Below the pieces are notes generated by a model. That model ran no database searches and was not told the DNA's origin. It saw only the letters and a list, made by a program, of their open reading frames with translations. A DNA stretch of 64,000 nucleotides from CAZNLH01 sp964573995 (GTDB lineage: Bacteria; Gemmatimonadota; CAZMKB01; CAZNLH01). Where the stretch lies: assembly GCA_964573995.1 (NCBI GenBank), contig CAZNLH010000001.1:195922-259921 (forward strand), written 5' to 3'. A program made the position numbers and the translations under genes. The stretch's first letter is position 1. Every line of letters begins with the position of its first letter. Below, in pieces: positions 43,562 to 51,977 of the stretch.

Positions 43562-43747
43562 CTACGACAACTCCTCCACTTCAATCACCAACTTCCCCCG
43601 ATAATATCCGCAATGAGGACATATACAATGAGGTTCTTTAGGTTGTCTGCATTGGGAGCATAAAGATGTCGGCGGCGGCGAAAGACGGTAATGTGTCCTT
43701 CTCTTCCTCTTTCTGCTTTTTGAAGTCTTCTGTCTCGGTACAGCCAT
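43562..43747 (-). CDS. rpmF: Ribosomal protein L32
   Basis: The protein is 61 residues. The N-terminal MAVPRQKTSKSRKRKRR is diagnostic. A zinc ribbon is formed by CSQC near 30 and CPHC near 44, followed by CGYYRGK. It is a component of the 50S subunit. It starts three bases after the DUF177 gene. I see no good ribosome binding site, so translation may depend on coupling to the upstream gene. The zinc-binding form suggests a zinc-replete (C+) paralogue. Confidence 0.97.
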   Translation of the reverse strand: MAVPRQKTSKSRKRKRRTHYRLSPPPTSLCSQCRQPKEPHCICPHCGYYRGKLVIEVEELS

Positions 43748-43750
43748 GGT

Positions 43751-44227
43751 TTAGTTTGAACAAGTACAGTTTTCTTTGTTTAGATTTACCCCACACCCCG
43801 CGCATAACCCCCTGCAGTCCTCACGACAAAGCGGATAGACGGGAATATTGAGGATGAAGTACTCCCTCACCAGGTCCCCCATATCCAGTTCTTGCTGTCC
43901 AGATCCAAGTAAGATCAAGTCTTCTCCCGGATCCCTTCCATAATCCTCCCCTCCCCTGGTCCCCTTTCTCAAGGCGATGAAGGATACATCCGCACTGACG
44001 TCTTTATCGAACTCTTCAAGACACCTGCTGCATTCCCATAGGGAGGGGACATTCAATGTAAAAGAAAAGATGAAGAAATTGTCATCGCGCTTGTTGACGC
44101 TCCCCTCAATCGTACCGTTGCCTATCGTCTTCACGCCAAGACCACTAAAAAGGGGAATGTCCCCCATAAAAGACAGACTCAGCGGATTGATCCCCTTACC
44201 GAGCCTCATCAAATCGATCTTAAACAT
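43751..44227 (-). CDS. DUF177/YceD-family protein
   Basis: The protein is 158 residues from the ATG at 44227; an in-frame TTG lies three codons earlier. The YceD/DUF177 pattern is present: CSRCLEEF near 70, DLVREYFILNIPVYPLCREDCRGLC near 120-145, and a C-terminal CGVNLNKENC. The paired Cys probably bind zinc. The family always neighbours rpmF and is linked to 23S rRNA accumulation in some bacteria and plastids; the mechanism is not established. It heads the rpmF-plsX-fab operon. The predicted promoter places the transcript start almost on the ATG. Confidence 0.88.
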   Translation of the reverse strand: MFKIDLMRLGKGINPLSLSFMGDIPLFSGLGVKTIGNGTIEGSVNKRDDNFFIFSFTLNVPSLWECSRCLEEFDKDVSADVSFIALRKGTRGGEDYGRDPGEDLILLGSGQQELDMGDLVREYFILNIPVYPLCREDCRGLCAGCGVNLNKENCTCSN

Positions 44228-44235
44228 TTTGTGCA

Positions 44236-44264
44236 ATATAATATCTTACCGGTGCTATTGTCAA
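44236..44264 (-). promoter_or_regulatory. Promoter of DUF177-rpmF-plsX-fab operon
   Basis: TTGACA at 44264-44259, a 17-base spacer and TTATAT at 44241-44236 on the minus strand. The predicted start point falls about two bases before the ATG at 44227, which would make the mRNA nearly leaderless. The rest of the 44228-44421 interval shows no other feature I can support. Confidence 0.6.
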
Positions 44265-44421
44265 GTAAAAGGAACCTTGAAGTTTCCCCGGGTCTTTCTC
44301 TTTGAGAGGAGTATCTCATTGAATTGCAGGGATATCCATTATTTGACAAGTGTAAGTAAGTAAAGGGGATTTCGTGAATCAAAGATCGTATTAACACCCG
44401 GAAAGAGTTCTCCCCTCTCTT

Positions 44422-44850
44422 TCACCTTCCAACCCGGAGGGCCTCCAGCCCGCTGAAGAAAAAGGAAATTTCAACACGGGCCGATTCCAACGAATCAGAG
44501 GCATGGATCGCATTTCGCTCCTTGCTGGCGGCGAATTCGGCACGTATCGTCCCCGCCGCGGCCTCATTAGGGTCTGTGGCACCGATGGTGTTCCTCAGGT
44601 CCCTTACTGCATCCTCCTTCTCAAGAAGGAGGGCCACTATCTCCCCGCTTGACATAAAATCTACGAGAGCATCGAAAAAAGGCTTGCCCCGGTGCACATC
44701 GTAAAAGGCCATTGCTTCAGTCCGGGTCAAGCGCTCGCGCTTCGAGCACAGGACTCTGAACCCAGCCGCCTTGAGGCGAGAGACAATTTCATCCTCGAGG
44801 TGGCTCTCAACCGCGTCCGGCTTAATTATTGCCAACGTAGGCTCAATCAT
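44422..44850 (-). CDS. ndk: Nucleoside diphosphate kinase
   Basis: The protein is 142 residues. LAIIKPDAV is at 6-14, GTIRAEFA near 100, and the catalytic His in RNAIHASDS near 115. It equilibrates nucleoside di- and triphosphates. The usual NAVHGSD reads NAIHASD here, a tolerated variant. GGTGGAGAT precedes the ATG. It lies downstream of the CBS/EIIA-like gene and sucCD; GTP- or ATP-forming succinyl-CoA synthetase often pairs with Ndk functionally. A terminator-like hairpin separates it from the CBS gene. Confidence 0.95.
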   Translation of the reverse strand: MIEPTLAIIKPDAVESHLEDEIVSRLKAAGFRVLCSKRERLTRTEAMAFYDVHRGKPFFDALVDFMSSGEIVALLLEKEDAVRDLRNTIGATDPNEAAAGTIRAEFAASKERNAIHASDSLESARVEISFFFSGLEALRVGR

Positions 44851-44897
44851 GATATCTCCACCTGTGTTGTCGGAAACCCGCCATTATTTATTGAAAG

Positions 44898-44924
44898 ATA
44901 AAAAATGCACTGAGTGGATGCATT
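44898..44924 (-). terminator. Hairpin with T-tract between the CBS gene and ndk
   Basis: On the minus strand AATGCA (44924-44919) and TGCATT (44909-44904) flank a 9-base loop and are followed by a run of T. The stem is short (6 bp, A+T-rich), so termination may be partial. It lies 30 bases after the CBS gene stop. Confidence 0.4.
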
Positions 44925-44954
44925 CCGGTATCAACGGGGTGATCACCCAATTTC

Positions 44955-45839
44955 TCAGACGAACCAACTCCTTAAGACCCCACGGATGATATCCCGGAGA
45001 GAAGCAATCCCGATGAGTTTTCCCTCCTTCACAACCGGTATCCTCCTCACTTTCTTGTTTATCATCAATGCGGCGACCTCTGTGATAGGTGTATCCTCGG
45101 ATATACACATCACGCTCCTTGACATAATGTCTTTTGCCTTGTATCGCCCGCCGATGTCCTCTTCCATTCCCGCCTCCCCGTCTCGCTGATCGGATTCTCC
45201 AAGGGTAGTCATGAATTCCGGTAAAAAGACCCTTACAAGATCGGACTCCGTAATCACGCCGAGGACCTTCTTGTCTCGATCCGTCACCATTAGTCCACCC
45301 CTTCCCTTAAAAACCATGAGGTCTACGACAGTCTTCAGGGGATCATCGCTTTCCACAGTCACAAAATCCCTTCTCATCACGTCCCTGACCAGGATCCGAG
45401 GATTCAGGGCGATACTCGAAGATTCGATCACCTTCAGCACCTCAACAGGATCTCCGGCTCTCCTCATCCTTGACACGAGTTCCCCACTCGAGACCAGCGT
45501 CCTGAGGGCCGCAGAGACCTGCAGGTAGAACTTCGGTGACTTCCTGGGCGTGGTCAGCAGGAAAAGCAAGGTTCCCTCCGCATACCCCATCAATTTCATC
45601 CCGAGCCGCGAGTCCCCGATCTCCGGTATCGTCAAGTGGAACAGGGCGACATTCTCGGCCAACTTCAACCCCCCCCTCCTGATCTGCGGGGAGAGTTGCT
45701 CCAGATAGGCCTTTTTCACCTCTCCCTCGGGATCCTCGGGCAAAACCATGTCCAGGATCTCGGCAAGAGATTCTCTGATGGGGGAGATATCAGGGGTAAT
45801 AATGAGCAGGTTCTCATCAAACAATGAGACGAGCTTCAT
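44955..45839 (-). CDS. EIIA-like domain fused to two CBS domains
   Basis: The protein is 294 residues. Residues 1-145 resemble the PTS EIIA (fructose/nitrogen) fold, with a FLLTTPRKSPKFYLQVSAALRTLV segment near 93-116. The phospho-acceptor His motif (usually PHAR) is absent; the corresponding stretch reads KLAENVALFHL. Two CBS domains follow: VRDVMRRDFVTVESDDPLK near 152 and AKDIMSRSVMCISEDTPI near 235, each ending in a GVI/GIASLRD strand. CBS pairs bind adenine nucleotides. A nucleotide-sensing regulator, perhaps of the adjacent energy metabolism genes (sucCD upstream, ndk downstream), is a guess. GAAGAAGG precedes the ATG. Confidence 0.75.
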   Translation of the reverse strand: MKLVSLFDENLLIITPDISPIRESLAEILDMVLPEDPEGEVKKAYLEQLSPQIRRGGLKLAENVALFHLTIPEIGDSRLGMKLMGYAEGTLLFLLTTPRKSPKFYLQVSAALRTLVSSGELVSRMRRAGDPVEVLKVIESSSIALNPRILVRDVMRRDFVTVESDDPLKTVVDLMVFKGRGGLMVTDRDKKVLGVITESDLVRVFLPEFMTTLGESDQRDGEAGMEEDIGGRYKAKDIMSRSVMCISEDTPITEVAALMINKKVRRIPVVKEGKLIGIASLRDIIRGVLRSWFV

Positions 45840-45966
45840 GGTCCTTCTTCCTTGTTAGGGTCGGGGGCCTCTATGCTTATCATTCCACGGAAGACAATCT
45901 ACATTGAACCGTTCATCCCGTGAATTCGGGACCAATATGGATTACTCTGGTTTGCCCGGATCTTCC

Positions 45967-46833
45967 TTACAGGCGCTTGCTCAAGGAGACCGCTATTTCG
46001 TCAGGTTTGGGGGCCACGGCCACTCCCGCCTTCTCAAAGGCCTCGATCTTCTCGCGGGCTGTACCGCCCGAACCCTGGATAATGGCGCCTGCATGACCCA
46101 TCCTCTTGCCCGGTGGAGCCGTCTGCCCGGTTACGAAGGCAACCACCGGCTTTCTCATCTTTTGTTCTATATACTGGGCCGCGCGTTGTTCATCAAGACC
46201 CCCAATTTCACCGATCAGTACAACTGCATCCGTTTCGTCATCCCTCTCGAAGAGTTCAAGGCATTCAATGAAATTGGTCCCTATTATCGAATCCCCTCCG
46301 ATCCCGACGCAGGTTGACTGTCCGAAGCCGGCCGAAGTCAACTGGAACACTATCTCATAGGTCAGCGTCCCACTTCGGGATATCACACCGATGGGGCCCG
46401 GCCTGAATATATGTCCTGGAAGGATCCCAACCTTTGACTTCCCGGGACTGATCACGCCCGGGCAATTCGGGCCTATCAACCTGACACCCCTCTCCCTGAT
46501 AAAGCGATAGAGCCTCGCCATGTCCAGGACCGGTATGCCCTCGGTAATACAGACGATGGTCTTCACCCCTGCGTATGCGGCTTCATAAACGGCATCAACC
46601 GCGAAGGCGGGCGGGACATAGACAATGGACGTGTTGGCCCCGGTGGCCTGTACCGCATCAATGGCAGAATCAAAGACAGGAATACCCTCAAAGCGCATCC
46701 CACCCTTTCCGGGTGTAACGCCGGCTACCACCTGTGTTCCATAAGCCACCATCTGCTTCGTGTGAAATGATCCATCCCTGCCGGTAATACCCTGGACAAG
46801 GAGCCGTGTCCCCTTATCAACTATAATGCTCAT
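45967..46833 (-). CDS. sucD: Succinyl-CoA synthetase alpha subunit
   Basis: The protein is 288 residues. The CoA-binding Rossmann motif VQGITGRDGSFHTKQM is at 13-28. IGPNCPGVISPG is near 120, and the phosphohistidine in GHAGAIIQGSGG near 246. It ligates CoA to succinate, or the reverse, with NTP in the TCA cycle. GGAGATGG precedes the ATG. It follows sucC by 60 bases. Length is standard. Confidence 0.97.
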   Translation of the reverse strand: MSIIVDKGTRLLVQGITGRDGSFHTKQMVAYGTQVVAGVTPGKGGMRFEGIPVFDSAIDAVQATGANTSIVYVPPAFAVDAVYEAAYAGVKTIVCITEGIPVLDMARLYRFIRERGVRLIGPNCPGVISPGKSKVGILPGHIFRPGPIGVISRSGTLTYEIVFQLTSAGFGQSTCVGIGGDSIIGTNFIECLELFERDDETDAVVLIGEIGGLDEQRAAQYIEQKMRKPVVAFVTGQTAPPGKRMGHAGAIIQGSGGTAREKIEAFEKAGVAVAPKPDEIAVSLSKRL

Positions 46834-46893
46834 CTAACCATCTCCTTCAGGTTTATCATTACGAACATCATCGAGTTCACGAAAGGAAGTCCA

Positions 46894-48030
46894 TCAAGCG
46901 GCCTTGGCGCGCTCTACAACCTTCCTGACCGCCTCATCCATCGAGTTCGTAGCAGACAGGCCGAGACCCTTCAGGATATCGATCCCCTGCTCTTCATTCG
47001 TTCCCGTCAAGCGGATTACGACAGGCACTTCGACCTCCCTGGCAGCAAGGAAGTCTTTCACCCCGTTGGCAACGTCGTCACACCGGGTTATTCCCCCGAA
47101 GATATTCAACAGGATGGACTTGACATCACTGTCAAGGGAGATTATATCGAGGGCCGTCGTAACCTTGTCCGGGCTGGAACTACCTCCAATATCAAGGAAA
47201 TTCGCAGGTTCGGCCCCGTAATATTTGATAAGGTCCATTGTCGCCATCGCTAGGCCCGCTCCGTTGACAATACATCCAACATCCCCGTGCAGTTTGACGT
47301 AACTCAACCCCTTTGACCTTGCCAGCCGTTCCGTCACCGCCAGGTCCTCTTCCTCGCGCAATGCCCGGAACTCCTCATGCCTGAACATCGCATTGTCGTC
47401 AATCGTCACCTTTGCATCGATTGCCCAGACCTCCTCTGAAGGCGACAGTATGATGGGATTAATTTCTACAAGGGATGCGTCTTCTCGCTCCATTAACCCA
47501 TACATTCCTGCGAAAACACCGGCCATCACCCTGGACACCTTTGGATCCGGGTTGAGATAACCGGCTATTGCACGGGATTGGAAAGGGAGCAGGCCGTAAA
47601 CCGGGTCGATGGGCCACTTCTTGATCTTCTCAGGGCTCTTCTTCGCTACCTGCTCGATCTCCACGCCTCCCTCCTTGCACGCGATAAACATCGGTCCCTT
47701 GGAATCCCGCTCAACAAGGAGGCTGATGTAATATTCGTGTAATATCTCCACGGCCCTGGCCACGAGGACCTTGTCTACCCGGTATCCCCTGATATCCATC
47801 CCCAGTATGGCATCCGCCACCCTTCCTGCCTCCTCCGGGCCGTGAGCCAGTTTTACGCCGCCCGCCTTGCCCCTTCCACCCGTAAGTACCTGCGCCTTGA
47901 CAACTACCTTCCCCCCAATTTCGCCGGCCACACTCTCAGCCTCCGACGGCGTTGCTGCCGGCTTTCCGACAGGCACTGGTATTCCGTATTCGGAAAAGAG
48001 ATTGCGTGCCTGGTGTTCATAGAGTTTCAT
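46894..48030 (-). CDS. sucC: Succinyl-CoA synthetase beta subunit
   Basis: The protein is 378 residues from the ATG at 48030, where the conserved MKLYEHQARNLF begins; the open frame reaches 23 codons further upstream. ATP-grasp motifs include VVKAQVLTGGRGKAGGVK near 43 and LVEINPI near 190. The C-terminal flavodoxin-like domain has ANFLDIGGSSSPDKV and NIFGGITRCDDVA. It forms the nucleotide-binding half of the TCA-cycle enzyme with sucD. Carbamate kinase lies 55 bases upstream in the same direction. The GGRGKAGGV form is typical. Nucleotide specificity (ATP or GTP) was not resolved. Confidence 0.97.
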   Translation of the reverse strand: MKLYEHQARNLFSEYGIPVPVGKPAATPSEAESVAGEIGGKVVVKAQVLTGGRGKAGGVKLAHGPEEAGRVADAILGMDIRGYRVDKVLVARAVEILHEYYISLLVERDSKGPMFIACKEGGVEIEQVAKKSPEKIKKWPIDPVYGLLPFQSRAIAGYLNPDPKVSRVMAGVFAGMYGLMEREDASLVEINPIILSPSEEVWAIDAKVTIDDNAMFRHEEFRALREEEDLAVTERLARSKGLSYVKLHGDVGCIVNGAGLAMATMDLIKYYGAEPANFLDIGGSSSPDKVTTALDIISLDSDVKSILLNIFGGITRCDDVANGVKDFLAAREVEVPVVIRLTGTNEEQGIDILKGLGLSATNSMDEAVRKVVERAKAA

Positions 48031-48085
48031 TCCAACATCGATCCTTTCACTATCCCTCTGTTCATTCTTACAAGAAGGCCGGGCC

Positions 48086-49036
48086 TCAGCCAGGAACAAT
48101 CCTGGTGCCGGCCCTTCCTTCTACGGCCTCGAACGCCTCACCTATTGAGGCTATCACCACCCCCTCGCCACCTCTTTGAAGAAAGTCTATGGCCGCTTCG
48201 ATCTTTGGTCCCATGTTGGCACGCGGAAAATGTCCCTCCTCGAGATATGCGGCCGCCTGGTGGATGTCCATTACATCGATCTCCTCCTGTGATTCAGTCC
48301 CGAAGTGGAGATAGACTTTTTTAGTATCGGTCAGTATTACGAGGAGACTCGCCCCGATTTCAGAGGCCAGGATCGCGGAGGTCCTGTCCTTGTCAATGAC
48401 ACCATCGACCCCCTCCAGGGTCCCATCATTCTCGACGTACGCCGGCACCCCTCCACCTCCCGCCGTCACCACGATGATCCCATCATCGGCGAGTCGCTTT
48501 ATCACCCCTGCCGAGAGGACCCTCCTCGGCAGGGGTGAGGGCACCACCCTCCTCCACCCCGATTCCCCCTCCCGTCTCATGTCCCACCCCATCTCTTCCA
48601 CCAGTTTCTTGGCTTCCCTCTCAGTGTAATGAAGCCCGACAAATTTATTTGGATTAGTCATCGAAGGATCATCTCGATCCACGACCACCTGGGTGATGAT
48701 GGTCACAATATCCCTCTCGATCCCCTCCAAAAGCAAACGGTTCCCCAGGGATTGCTCTATCATGTAACCCATTCCACCAGCCACGTCCGCTACACAGATA
48801 CCCACGGGCAGTTCGGGCGCTACGGCCCTGGCCATTTCAACACGCATCATGGCATTGCCCACCTGTGGTCCGTTTCCGTGTGTGATAGCAAGATTATACC
48901 CCTCGCGGATGAGTCTTACCACGCTCCCAAGGCTTTCACGCGAGTGATGGAACTGGTTGGCAATCGTGTCGACTTCTCTACCAGGAGAGATTGCGTTCCC
49001 TCCGAGGGCAACGACCGCCAGTTTTCCGCTCATCAT
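48086..49036 (-). CDS. arcC: Carbamate kinase
   Basis: The protein is 316 residues. LAVVALGGNAISPG is at 6-19, THGNGPQVGN near 52, VVTAGGGGVPAY near 200, and DKDRTSAILASEIGA near 218. The C-terminal FPRANMGPKIEAAIDFL is intact. It makes ATP from carbamoyl phosphate in fermentative arginine, agmatine or purine breakdown. No arginine deiminase or ornithine transcarbamylase is nearby. Instead a cyclic-2,3-diphosphoglycerate-synthase-like gene is 30 bases upstream, an association I recall from other genomes. AAAGGT precedes the start. Confidence 0.94.
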   Translation of the reverse strand: MMSGKLAVVALGGNAISPGREVDTIANQFHHSRESLGSVVRLIREGYNLAITHGNGPQVGNAMMRVEMARAVAPELPVGICVADVAGGMGYMIEQSLGNRLLLEGIERDIVTIITQVVVDRDDPSMTNPNKFVGLHYTEREAKKLVEEMGWDMRREGESGWRRVVPSPLPRRVLSAGVIKRLADDGIIVVTAGGGGVPAYVENDGTLEGVDGVIDKDRTSAILASEIGASLLVILTDTKKVYLHFGTESQEEIDVMDIHQAAAYLEEGHFPRANMGPKIEAAIDFLQRGGEGVVIASIGEAFEAVEGRAGTRIVPG

Positions 49037-49066
49037 TGCTACCTTTTCTTCACGGATACAGGGAGG

Positions 49067-50389
49067 TCAATCCAACATCTCATCGAGGAGATCCTCGAGG
49101 TTTGGATGCCCGATCTCCTGGAGTTCATAGTTGATGCGGAGGTGAGGGTGGCGGATATCCATGATCTTCGCCAGATCAACCGGTGTGGCAATGATGACCA
49201 GATCACACGGCGTCTTGTTTATGGTCTCGGCCAGGTCGGCGATCTGCTGAGCCCCATATCCCATGGCTGGAATCAATTGCCCAATCTCTGGATACCGCTC
49301 GAAAGTCTCTTTTATTGAGCCGACCAAGAACGGCCTCGGATCGACGAGTTCAGCGGCACCGAAGCGCTGGGCCGCGATAACCCCGGCTCCATAAGGCATT
49401 TCACCGTGAGTAAGTGTCGGTCCATCTTCTATTACGAGGACCCGCTTCCCCTTGATCATGGAGGAGTCCGCAACACCGATGGGTGAGGTTGCCTCGACAA
49501 TCCTCGCGCCAGGATTGGCCTCTTGCACGTTCTCTACCACCATCATAACATCTTCATAATCGGCGGTGTCTACCTTGTTTATGACGACGATATCCGCCAT
49601 CCTGAGGTTCGACTCGCCCGGGTAATACATGAGTTCGTGTCCGGGACGGTGGGGATCCGCCACGGTAATGTGAATATCAGGGCGGAAGAAGGGGAGGTCA
49701 TTGTTGCCGCCATCCCATATAATATAATCGGCTTCCTCCTCGGCGGCCGCCAGTATCCTCCCGTAGTCCACCCCGGCGAATACTACCGTTCCGTTATTGA
49801 TATGCGGTTCATACTCTTCCCTCTCCTCGATCGTGCATTTTTGCTCGTCGAGGTCTTCGATGGAAGCAAAACGTTGAATGGCCTGTCTGCCTAAGTCTCC
49901 ATACGGCATTGGATGCCTTACTACCACCACCCTCTTGCCGCGCCCTTTCAGTATTCCGGTGACCCGCCTTGTCGTCTGGCTCTTTCCACATCCGGTCCTC
50001 ACCGCACAGATGCTGATCACCGGTTTCGAAGATGACAACATGGTCGCCCTGCATCCCAAGAGCATGAAATTGGCCCCGGCAACAGAGATTCTGCTGGCGC
50101 AATGCATCACATATTCATGAGAGACGTCACTGTACGAGAAGACAACCAGTTCGATGTCTCTCTCCCTGATAATTTCTTCCAACTCTTCCTCCGGAAGGAT
50201 CTGGATACCTTCCGGGTAATTTTCTCCCGCAAGGGAAGGGGGATACCGCCTTCCCTCTATATTGGGTATCTGGGTGGCGGTAAAGGCAATCACGTCATAG
50301 AGGGGATTGTCCCGGAAAAATGAATTGAAGTTGTGGAAATCTCTTCCAGCCGCACCCATTATGACCGTTCTGATCCTATCTTGATCCAT
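49067..50389 (-). CDS. Cyclic 2,3-diphosphoglycerate synthase-like P-loop protein
   Basis: The protein is 440 residues. An N-terminal Rossmann-like part (IMGAAGRDFHNFNSFFRD at 9-26) precedes a P-loop segment, ICAVRTGCGKSQTTRRV, near 126-142. WDGGNNDLPFFRPD near 222, VINKVDTAD near 262 and a C-terminal PCDLVIIATPVDL follow. The family includes the archaeal enzyme that closes the anhydride ring of cyclic 2,3-diphosphoglycerate. Most bacterial members are uncharacterised. VINKVD resembles the NKxD of GTPases, so GTP use is possible. It lies 30 bases before carbamate kinase, and the pairing suggests a shared pathway. Confidence 0.75.
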   Translation of the reverse strand: MDQDRIRTVIMGAAGRDFHNFNSFFRDNPLYDVIAFTATQIPNIEGRRYPPSLAGENYPEGIQILPEEELEEIIRERDIELVVFSYSDVSHEYVMHCASRISVAGANFMLLGCRATMLSSSKPVISICAVRTGCGKSQTTRRVTGILKGRGKRVVVVRHPMPYGDLGRQAIQRFASIEDLDEQKCTIEEREEYEPHINNGTVVFAGVDYGRILAAAEEEADYIIWDGGNNDLPFFRPDIHITVADPHRPGHELMYYPGESNLRMADIVVINKVDTADYEDVMMVVENVQEANPGARIVEATSPIGVADSSMIKGKRVLVIEDGPTLTHGEMPYGAGVIAAQRFGAAELVDPRPFLVGSIKETFERYPEIGQLIPAMGYGAQQIADLAETINKTPCDLVIIATPVDLAKIMDIRHPHLRINYELQEIGHPNLEDLLDEMLD

Positions 50390-50454
50390 CTCTTATCGCT
50401 CCCTCGTTAATCACTTGAACAGCCTGGCACCTCTTTCCAGCCGGCGCTTCAACG

Positions 50455-51828
50455 CTATTGTTCCTCTGACGATCCACATGTACCACCCGCTTCCGCAACA
50501 ACACCCATGACTTCTTTCTTGATCTCATTCAACCGCGACTCACTATCCGCCTCGAACCTCAGGACGAGAACCGGTTGTGTGTTGGATGCCCTTACGAGTC
50601 CCCATCCCCCCGGGAACAGCACCCTTGCTCCATCCACATCAATGACTTCATGGTCCCTCTGGAAGTGATTCTTTACCTCCCGTACGACGTCGAATTTCAG
50701 CCGATCAGGGCAATCCACCCGGATCTCAGGTGTGGATACGTAGTGGTGGATGTCCGACAGGAGTCCGGATAGCGGCACATTCGCACGTGAACAAATACCT
50801 ATCAACCGGCTTGCCGCGTATATGGCATCATCATATCCGAAGTACCTATCCGCGAAGAACATGTGCCCGCTCATCTCTCCGCCCAGTATCGCCCCTTCCT
50901 CCTTCATCTTCTTCTTGATGAGCGAGTGTCCGGTACTGCTCATTATCGGCCTTCCGCCCAGCCTCCGAATCTCATCTATGAGGGCCTGCGAGCACTTTAC
51001 CTCGAAAACGATACTGGCAGGTCCCTTCGACAACACTTCCCGCGCGAAGAGAATGAGGAGATGATCCCCCCAGATGATCTTGCCCACCTCATCCACGACA
51101 CCGATCCGGTCCGCATCCCCGTCGAAGGCGACCCCGAGGTCCGCCCCCTCCCTGACGACAGTCTCTATCAAGGAGACAAGATTGCCGGGTATAGTCGGGT
51201 CGGGGTGGTGATTCGGGAACCTGCCATCAGGTTCCGAGTAGAGTTCGACTACTTCGCAACCTGCACCCCTGAAGAGACCTGGAGCCACGAGACCTCCCAT
51301 CCCGTTTCCGGAATCGATTACAACCTTGAGCCTCCTCGAGACGGCAATGTCTTTCGCCAGATAGGACTCGTACCGTTTCAGCAGTTCGAGCCCCTCTACT
51401 TCCCCCCTGCCTACCTCAAAGTCGTCCGACTCCATGATCGAGGCAATTCGACGTATCTCCTCTCCGTACAGCGTGGAATGCCCGACAGCGACCTTGAACC
51501 CGTTGTACTCGGGTGGATTATGACTGCCGGTTATCATCACCCCACCATCCACCCCGAGGGTATGGAGGCCGAAATAGTGGCACGGCGTGGGTATGAGGCC
51601 CGCGTCGAGCACGGATACACCCGTAGAGAGAACGCCACTGACCAGGGAGTCCCTCAGGCCCGGGGAACTCAGCCGGCAATCTCTGCCGACCAGGGCCCTC
51701 TTGCCCCCTGAGCGCCTCAAGTAAGTTCCGAAGGCCCGCCCCAACCCATCAACTGTCGCCGGGGTCAGGTCGCTCGCGACCTCGCCACGGATATCGTATT
51801 CGCGAATGATGTATGGGTTGAAATCCAT
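50455..51828 (-). CDS. Phosphomannomutase/phosphoglucomutase
   Basis: The protein is 457 residues from the ATG at 51828 (AAGGGG upstream); the open frame extends 27 codons further. The phosphoserine loop TGSHNPPEYNG is near 102, the metal site AFDGDADRIGVVD near 240, sugar-binding GGEMSGHMFF near 325, and phosphate-binding RASNTQP near 418. The family interconverts mannose or glucose 1- and 6-phosphates (AlgC/ManB type). It would supply precursors for envelope polysaccharides. A strong terminator hairpin lies just upstream, after mdh. Substrate cannot be settled from sequence alone. Confidence 0.93.
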   Translation of the reverse strand: MDFNPYIIREYDIRGEVASDLTPATVDGLGRAFGTYLRRSGGKRALVGRDCRLSSPGLRDSLVSGVLSTGVSVLDAGLIPTPCHYFGLHTLGVDGGVMITGSHNPPEYNGFKVAVGHSTLYGEEIRRIASIMESDDFEVGRGEVEGLELLKRYESYLAKDIAVSRRLKVVIDSGNGMGGLVAPGLFRGAGCEVVELYSEPDGRFPNHHPDPTIPGNLVSLIETVVREGADLGVAFDGDADRIGVVDEVGKIIWGDHLLILFAREVLSKGPASIVFEVKCSQALIDEIRRLGGRPIMSSTGHSLIKKKMKEEGAILGGEMSGHMFFADRYFGYDDAIYAASRLIGICSRANVPLSGLLSDIHHYVSTPEIRVDCPDRLKFDVVREVKNHFQRDHEVIDVDGARVLFPGGWGLVRASNTQPVLVLRFEADSESRLNEIKKEVMGVVAEAGGTCGSSEEQ

Positions 51829-51861
51829 AAAACACGCCCCTTGCGATCTGCACCCTTTTAA

Positions 51862-51898
51862 TGAAGAAAAATCGCCATAGTGTATCCACTGTGGCGAT
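51862..51898 (-). terminator. Rho-independent terminator downstream of mdh
   Basis: On the minus strand ATCGCCA and TGGCGAT arms (51898-51871) form a stem of 11 paired bases plus one mismatch, with loop GATA. TTTTTCTTC follows at once. It lies 80 bases after the mdh stop and 34 bases before the phosphohexomutase start. Confidence 0.85.
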
Positions 51899-51977
51899 CT
51901 CCCCCGCAATTACAGATATCCTGCCAGTTCCCCACACCGGCGACTTTTCCACAATCCAGGGGACAAGGGAGGGGATA

